Source of the DNA: Euperipatoides rowelli
Lineage: Eukaryota > Onychophora > Udeonychophora > Euonychophora > Peripatopsidae
DNA: 11,011 nucleotides
Direction: 5' to 3' (one strand)
Assembly: GCA_003024985.2 (NCBI GenBank)
Contig: PXIH01S0001276.1
The first letter of the stretch is position 1; every line of letters begins with the position of its first letter. The translations under genes were made by a program, and so were the position numbers. This document shows positions 7,271 through 11,011 of the stretch, one piece after another. A model generated the notes under the pieces. The model did not search any database, had not been told where the DNA came from, and saw nothing but the letters and a program-made list of their open reading frames with translations.

Positions 7271-7492
7271 CAAATATATAGGTCTCTTGCCCCGAAAGAT
7301 TTGAGAAGATATAAATTACGAAGATATATAATTTACAAAATTGGGCAAAAGGCCATACCAAGCACCTCAAAAGGCACATACAACCCGAAGGCAGCCGGTT
7401 CACCAACCTCTACTCTTGACCGAAGAGGAATATCTTTTCATATAAGAGATTCCCTAGTGGTTAAATTTTGTAAAAGGTATCAGGTATTTTAA
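7271..7492 (+). other. open, locally GC-richer island; possible exon or repeat fragment
   Basis: The plus-strand frame is open from 7271 (after a TAA at 7268) to the TAA at 7493-7495. Inside it, 7282-7483 is bounded by ATATAG before and CAG/GTATTT after, compatible with an internal exon of 202 bases. The stretch looks richer in G and C and more complex than its surroundings. The predicted peptide (with APKDLRRYKLRRY and SPTSTLDRRGISFHIRDS) matched no family I recognise. Against an exon: the upstream polypyrimidine tract is poor. The opposite strand also has a short open piece (EVGEPAAFGLYVPFEVLG) that could belong to a dispersed repeat. No ATG-initiated protein is proposed. Confidence 0.2.
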
Positions 7493-7495
7493 TTG

Positions 7496-8318
7496 AATAA
7501 TTATGGTATTTTATTAATTTTCTATAAATTTAAAAACTTAAAAAATGAAAATATTAATGATTGATTTCCTCCCCTAAACATTTTTTGAAAAAAAAAAAAC
7601 AGAAAACTATTAAGTGTCCAATAATTTTCAAAGTATTTTTAATGATTCTTGAAAAATAGGCTATTATCACAGCATTTCTAAAGTCTACCTTTATCACCTT
7701 AGTTCCATCTATCACCATCAGATGGAGTTATGTTTTGCTGTCAAGTAAGTTAATTCTGTAAGGTTTAATAATAGCTTCTGTGAAATATTATTAACAGCAT
7801 AATTTATTACAGTAATTAAGACAAACTACAGAAAAGACTTTGTATTAGTTTAAAGCATAATTTTCAAATTAGACAAGATATTATCAAAAAAAAAATATTG
7901 CTTTTAACTGCTATCTAAAAATAAATGGTTCATCAATCAATTTTAAATCTCCAATCAATAAAAATATTTTAAAAATCAATTTTTAAAAGTTCAAGTCATT
8001 TTAAAATATTACCGTAAGTGATTTGGTTAAATATTTTTAAATTCAATATGAGAAATTGAATTTAAATCAAAAATAAAAATCAACTTTCTTTTTAAAATGC
8101 GTTTTATAATTTTATGATGGATTTCAAGACTGAGGAAACATTCATGGGTTGTGAAAGGTCACGTTTTGAAAATTTGGTGGCTGTTTATTATTTTAGATGA
8201 TTGGTGATGGAGAATTATGGAAGAGAATTAACATAATTATTTATCAAATAAAAATGTAAAATTCCCCCCACCCCACCCATCTTGTTTTTAGCGCTTTTTA
8301 CCATTTCTAGAAGGGAAC
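7496..8318. other. very AT-rich non-coding stretch
   Basis: Apart from the hairpin at 8036-8066, no feature is supported. TTTAAAT, AATCAAT and TTTTAAAA words recur at 7920-8100, which looks like simple-sequence decay. A C-rich patch (CCCCCCACCCCACCC) lies at about 8264-8278. Confidence 0.6.
8036..8066. repeat. perfect 12 bp hairpin, 7-base loop
   Basis: TTTAAATTCAAT pairs exactly with ATTGAATTTAAA around ATGAGAA. In AT-rich DNA such stems arise easily, so no function is implied. Confidence 0.75.
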
Positions 8319-8335
8319 ACCACCTCTTAGGTGGT
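8319..8335. repeat. short perfect hairpin ACCACCT/AGGTGGT
   Basis: A 7 bp stem with a 3-base loop (CTT). It resembles the CCACCA/TGGTGG stem at 912-929 in composition but not in flanking sequence. Confidence 0.65.
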
Positions 8336-8370
8336 AATTCAATCTATCCATTTCAACCTGAAACAATCAA

Positions 8371-8950
8371 GTTTAAACTTTGTGAGAAAAACAATCTGAA
8401 ATTTCTACTAGGCTATTGAAAATGACCAAAATCTGATCTGGGCTTCCATCTGTCTGTCACAATATCGTTGTCAAAATGGAATGATCCATTCAAACTTTGT
8501 TGGAAAGCCAACCGTGAAATTTATACACGAGAGACTAAAAATGGGACCCAATAAGTGACATTTTAAAAATGGATAGCGGTCTTATTTATTTATTTACAGT
8601 CCTAACCTTAACGTAACCCTGAACCCTATATCCTTCTACCTATTAAACCCACTATGCCCCAACCCATGATAATCTAGAGGTGAAATAATCCCTTTTTTTA
8701 ACGATTTCAATAATTTTGACACAACTTCCGTCAGCCCTACCATAATGACCAAAGTACATGTGCAGATGTTAAAAATGCGAAAAAATGTCACTTATTGGGC
8801 CCCATTTCTAGCTTAAAACAATTTATACTCGAAAATGACTAGCAAGAGATCAGCTGTTCCATTTGTCTGCGGGCATGGTAATTTTCATCATGTAGTGGTA
8901 AGATAAGTTCAAGGTTAATGGGAAGGCCAGCAATGGTGCTGGAACTTACA
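8371..8950. repeat. degenerate 117-146 bp tandem repeat, interrupted by a MITE
   Basis: Three related starts are visible: GTTTAAACTTTGTGAGAAA (8371), ATTCAAACTTTGTTGGAAAG (about 8488) and GTTCAAGGTTAATGGGAAGG (about 8907). Each leads to a CAATCTG/CCAACCGTG/CCAGCAATG block. The second shared part, AAAATGAC, then CATCTGTCTG or CATTTGTCTG, occurs at about 8420-8460 and 8833-8870. Unit lengths are 117 bases and, after removing the MITE and one TA, about 146 bases. Identity is modest, so this is an old array. Confidence 0.6.
8538..8808 (+). mobile_element. MITE, copy A (271 bp), 27 bp TIRs, TA flanks
   Basis: The terminal inverted repeats (8538-8564 and 8782-8808) share CCCAATAAGTGACATTTT and differ at 2 of 27 positions overall. 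TA at 8536-8537 and at 8809-8810 fits a TA target duplication, as in Tc1/mariner-type elements, so that assignment is an inference. The core carries ACCTTAACGTAACCCTGAAC, then ATGCCCCAACCCATGATAAT, and no reading frame. It interrupts an older tandem repeat. The same core is found inverted at 2517-2763 and, more weakly, at 4313-4450 and 9000-9095. Confidence 0.87.
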
Positions 8951-8996
8951 CTAGCATCTGGATATCAGACTTCACCTTACCCTTAAGCCAATTAAA

Positions 8997-9095
8997 GGAT
9001 CTCTAATCCTTAACTGTACCCTGACCCTATGTCCAACATTAATTTAATAACAAATTAATGGATCTCTAACCTTAACCATACCCCAACCCCAATTT
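8997..9095. repeat. 63 bp-spaced direct repeats resembling MITE core
   Basis: GGATCTCTAATCCTTAACTG (8997) and GGATCTCTAACCTTAACCAT (9060) begin two related segments, each followed by ACCC runs. Both resemble CTAACCTTAACGTAACCCTG in the core of the MITE at 8538-8808, so they may be captured or decayed pieces of that family. Between them, CATTAATTT and AAATTAATG (9037-9060) form a perfect 9 bp stem with a 6-base loop. Confidence 0.6.
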
Positions 9096-9138
9096 AAGTA
9101 TTATAGCGTATTAAAAATAAGTAATCAAATAAAATAGT

Positions 9139-9191
9139 AGCCAATCAAAGGTCGGCTTGCAAATGGAATGCAAGGCAAACTCTGATTGGCT
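9139..9191. repeat. hairpin with AGCCAATCA / TGATTGGCT ends
   Basis: A perfect 9 bp outer stem (9139-9147 with 9183-9191) encloses an inner TTGC/GCAA pairing. Each end presents a CCAAT-like pentamer in opposite orientation. Nothing else promoter-like was found, so this is probably part of a decayed element. Confidence 0.6.
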
Positions 9192-9699
9192 GTTTTGGGT
9201 AAAATGGTGGAATGTGAGTTATGATATTAACAGTGATTTTAGTGAAAGAGCTCATGTTTCAAAAACCTAGATTTCCAGTCAAAATTTAATTTAGGAAAAG
9301 TAAAATAAAATTTATTCCAATACTGTAGGTATATATGTAAATAAATAAATAAATTTAAATGGTCAGCTTACTAACACTGTTAATGTTTAAATATGTAAAA
9401 GCAGAGTTGCTTAAAGATGAGAAATAAATAATAGAAAAAAAAAGAAGTATATTTTAAGGTTTAATTTTTATTTGCTCACAATTTGTGGCTCCAAATATAT
9501 GCTGTGCCCTATGTGCTCGCCCCTGCTTAAAGGCCCTGAGCAACAAAGTTCTGCCAATGAATTTTAACTTAAAATAAAAATGTAAATCTCATATTTCAAT
9601 GGATTATTTTTCTTTTTTAAAAAAAAAATCACTATAATTTACAAGTGTGAAATAATCAACCTACTAGGGCTTACTGTTACAAAAAATTATGCCCATGAC
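9192..9699. other. AT-rich non-coding stretch
   Basis: It contains an (AAAT) microsatellite at about 9338-9355 and an inverted CAGGGCCTTTAAGCAGGGGC sequence at about 9522-9541. That sequence shares its first ten bases with the end of the element at 9700, but has no partner or target duplication. Nothing else was recognised. Confidence 0.55.
9692..9699. repeat. probable target-site duplication, left copy (CCCATGAC)
   Basis: CCCATGAC precedes the element and CTCATGAC follows it at 10284-10291, 7 of 8 matching. The right copy fits the hAT preference nTnnnnAn. Confidence 0.6.
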
Positions 9700-9776
9700 C
9701 AGGGCCTTTCAGAGAAATTTGACGCCCGGGGTAAATTATATTTTTGAGGCCCTTGAAAATTGAAAAATGGGAAAAT

Positions 9777-10130
9777 GTAATTTTGATAAGCTTTTTTTGT
9801 TGTTGTTGTATGGATGTTTTGATGATGTAAACTCCATTCTAAAAATTTTGATCATCTTTTTTTTGGGGGGAGGGGGGTTGTATTGGTGTTTTGATGACGT
9901 AAACTTTGTTCAGTAATTTTGATAAGCTTTTTTTTTTATTATTTTGGTTGTATGAGTGATTTGATGATGTAAACTCCGTTCTGAAAATTTTGATAAGCTT
10001 TTTTTTTGTGGTTGTATGGATGTTTTGATGACATAAACTCCATTCTGAAATTTTTGATAAGCTTTTTTTAAGGGCGTTTTGATGACGTAAACTCCATTCT
10101 GAAATTTTGATAAGCTTTATTTTTGGTGGG
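9777..10130. repeat. internal minisatellite, five copies, 54-72 bp
   Basis: The unit reads TTTTGATAAGCTTTTTTT, a variable T/G-rich spacer, GTATGGATG, then TTTTGATGAYGTAAACTCCA and TTCTGAAAA. The GTAAACT anchor falls at 9827, 9899, 9969, 10033 (as ATAAACT) and 10087, giving spacings of 72, 70, 64 and 54. Length variation lies in the T/G homopolymer spacer, including GGGGGGAGGGGGG at about 9865-9877. Confidence 0.93.
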
Positions 10131-10189
10131 GGGTAGAAGTGTCGTACATTTGGTTATATATTGATCGGTGGTTCCTGCAGATCAAGGCC

Positions 10190-10208
10190 CCTCAATAAAA
10201 AATTGAGG
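10190..10208. repeat. hairpin CCTCAAT/ATTGAGG in element right end
   Basis: A 7 bp perfect stem with an AAAAA loop lies in the subterminal region of the hAT-like element ending at 10283. Confidence 0.7.
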
Positions 10209-10291
10209 CTCCAAAAATTATGAAGCCCAGGCATTAAGCCACTCTTGCCTCCCCCCCCCTCCTCTCTGACTGGCCCTGCCCTGCTCATGAC

Positions 10292-10938
10292 TGGATGTCA
10301 TCTGCTAAATTGATCCATTGGATAACCACTCCAACTAATTCATTTTATAGTCTACAGACTTTTTATTCTCAGTTTCTGATCAGAAGACATTAGACAATTT
10401 AAAAATCTGCAATAAATTCAACTATGATAAATACTACTAATATGAAATCTGTAATAGAGCAATTATGTTAAAATATAATGACATTTTAACAGCATAGATT
10501 ATTTAAAATGTTAATAATATAATAAAAGGCTACAATGAATGACCTTTAGTTTTATTATTGTTTTTGTAGATTTATGATTTAACTAACTAACTTATTGTTC
10601 TTTCACTGTCAACAAAAAAATCCTTTCTTTTAATGTCAATAAAAACAGAACAACAAAAAAAAGGTCATTAGGGAATGATCTACATTGAGTTCTCAAATAA
10701 ATTATTAGCAATTTAGCGTCTGTGTGACATTTGGGATTCAACAAATTGTTAGAACTTTGTTTGCTTTATGTATAATCAAATGTTAAAAACTATTGCATTT
10801 ATAAGGTTAATTCTTTAATGTAATTTAAGACAAGATTTTGATGAAATAAATTCAATATTAATAATGACTGCGTGTTTCTGCACAAATGTAAATAGATTAT
10901 GATGTCTTTGATGGTGCACTGTGATGACTGTCTGTAAA
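10292..10938. other. AT-rich non-coding stretch
   Basis: No supported feature was seen. A weak inverted similarity (AATGACCTTT near 10535, AAAGGTCATT near 10660) is noted but not claimed as an element. Confidence 0.55.
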
Positions 10939-11011
10939 GGCCACCATACACACAACGATTTATTCGCCGATCTGGTCTGAATGCTAAGTCTAACAGATAG
11001 ATTGTTGTGTG
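10939..11011. mobile_element. probable small palindromic element cut by window end
   Basis: The tract opens GGCCACCATACACACAACGA. The last 18 bases of the window are the approximate reverse complement of its CACACAACGATT...ATCTG portion: the outer 12 positions match at 10. The end of the element must lie beyond the window. Ends of this GGCC...CACACAACGATT style occur on short DNA transposons, but I cannot name the family. Confidence 0.4.

Larger units (their letters stand above)
9700..10283. mobile_element. hAT-like non-autonomous element with internal minisatellite, 584 bp
   Basis: The left end begins CAGGGCCTTTCAGAGA. The reverse complement of the right end begins CAGGGCAGGGCCAGTCAGAG, which matches after a 5-base AGGGC duplication. 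Inner flanks mirror each other too: GCCCGGGGTAAATTATATTT and TTTTTGAGGCCCTTG on the left, GCCTGGGCTTCATAATTTTT and GAGGGGCCTTGAT on the opposite strand at the right. Eight-base flanks match 7 of 8. The interior is occupied by the tandem array at about 9777-10130 and encodes nothing. Assignment to hAT rests on CAGGG ends and the 8-base duplication. Confidence 0.75.

Noticed and set aside
8598-8632. Telomere-like ACCCTGAACCCTA text
   Set aside because: Only a few irregular copies occur, and they lie within the MITE core shared with other copies; not a telomeric array.
9139-9191. Opposed CCAAT boxes as a promoter
   Set aside because: They form the two arms of a hairpin and no supporting promoter context or downstream gene was found.
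10535-10669. Weak inverted repeat AATGACCTTT / AAAGGTCATT
   Set aside because: Beyond about 10 bases the similarity is mostly T/A homopolymer; no flanking duplication.

Overview
The window reads as AT-rich, non-coding nuclear DNA from an animal, most likely an invertebrate. There are many homopolymer runs, no dense reading frames, and several cut-and-paste DNA transposon relics with recognisable ends and target-site duplications. The species cannot be named from the sequence. No intact host gene, tRNA, rRNA, CRISPR array or bacterial-style operon is visible. The open frames present are short. Only one (1989-2231) carries recognisable homology, to a hAT-family transposase. A second (about 3952-4026) resembles a retrotransposon C-terminus weakly. 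A third (7271-7492) sits in a locally GC-richer island and is unexplained.

Layout: 1-430 is low-complexity DNA with C/G-rich tracts and a possible hAT terminus at 169. A Helitron-like tail/head junction lies at about 400-572. A small island of palindromes and direct repeats is at 912-1073. At 1300-2458 a 57-69 bp minisatellite is split by a 493 bp hAT relic (1865-2357) bounded by a perfect 8 bp target-site duplication. A MITE copy is at 2517-2763. Nothing but homopolymers is seen from 2764 to 3950. A possible retrotransposon relic is followed by an inverted-repeat element (4152-4526). A very long hairpin occupies 5160-5925. A hAT-like element (6023-6529) is followed by a piggyBac-type MITE with TTAA ends (6619-6839). 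An AT-rich stretch follows, containing the island at 7271-7492. Degenerate repeats of about 117-146 bp (8371-8950) are interrupted by a second copy of the 2517-2763 MITE (8538-8808), flanked by TA. A hAT-like element with its own internal five-copy minisatellite lies at 9700-10283. The window ends inside what looks like a small palindromic element (10939-11011).

The elements do not act together as a system. They record successive insertions: the hAT relic is younger than the minisatellite it splits, and the TA-flanked MITE is younger than the repeats it interrupts. The most notable structures are the roughly 360-395 bp inverted repeat with a 10 bp loop, a dispersed MITE family whose core appears in both orientations, and the transposon that carries a tandem repeat inside it. 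I found no convincing new biochemical system.
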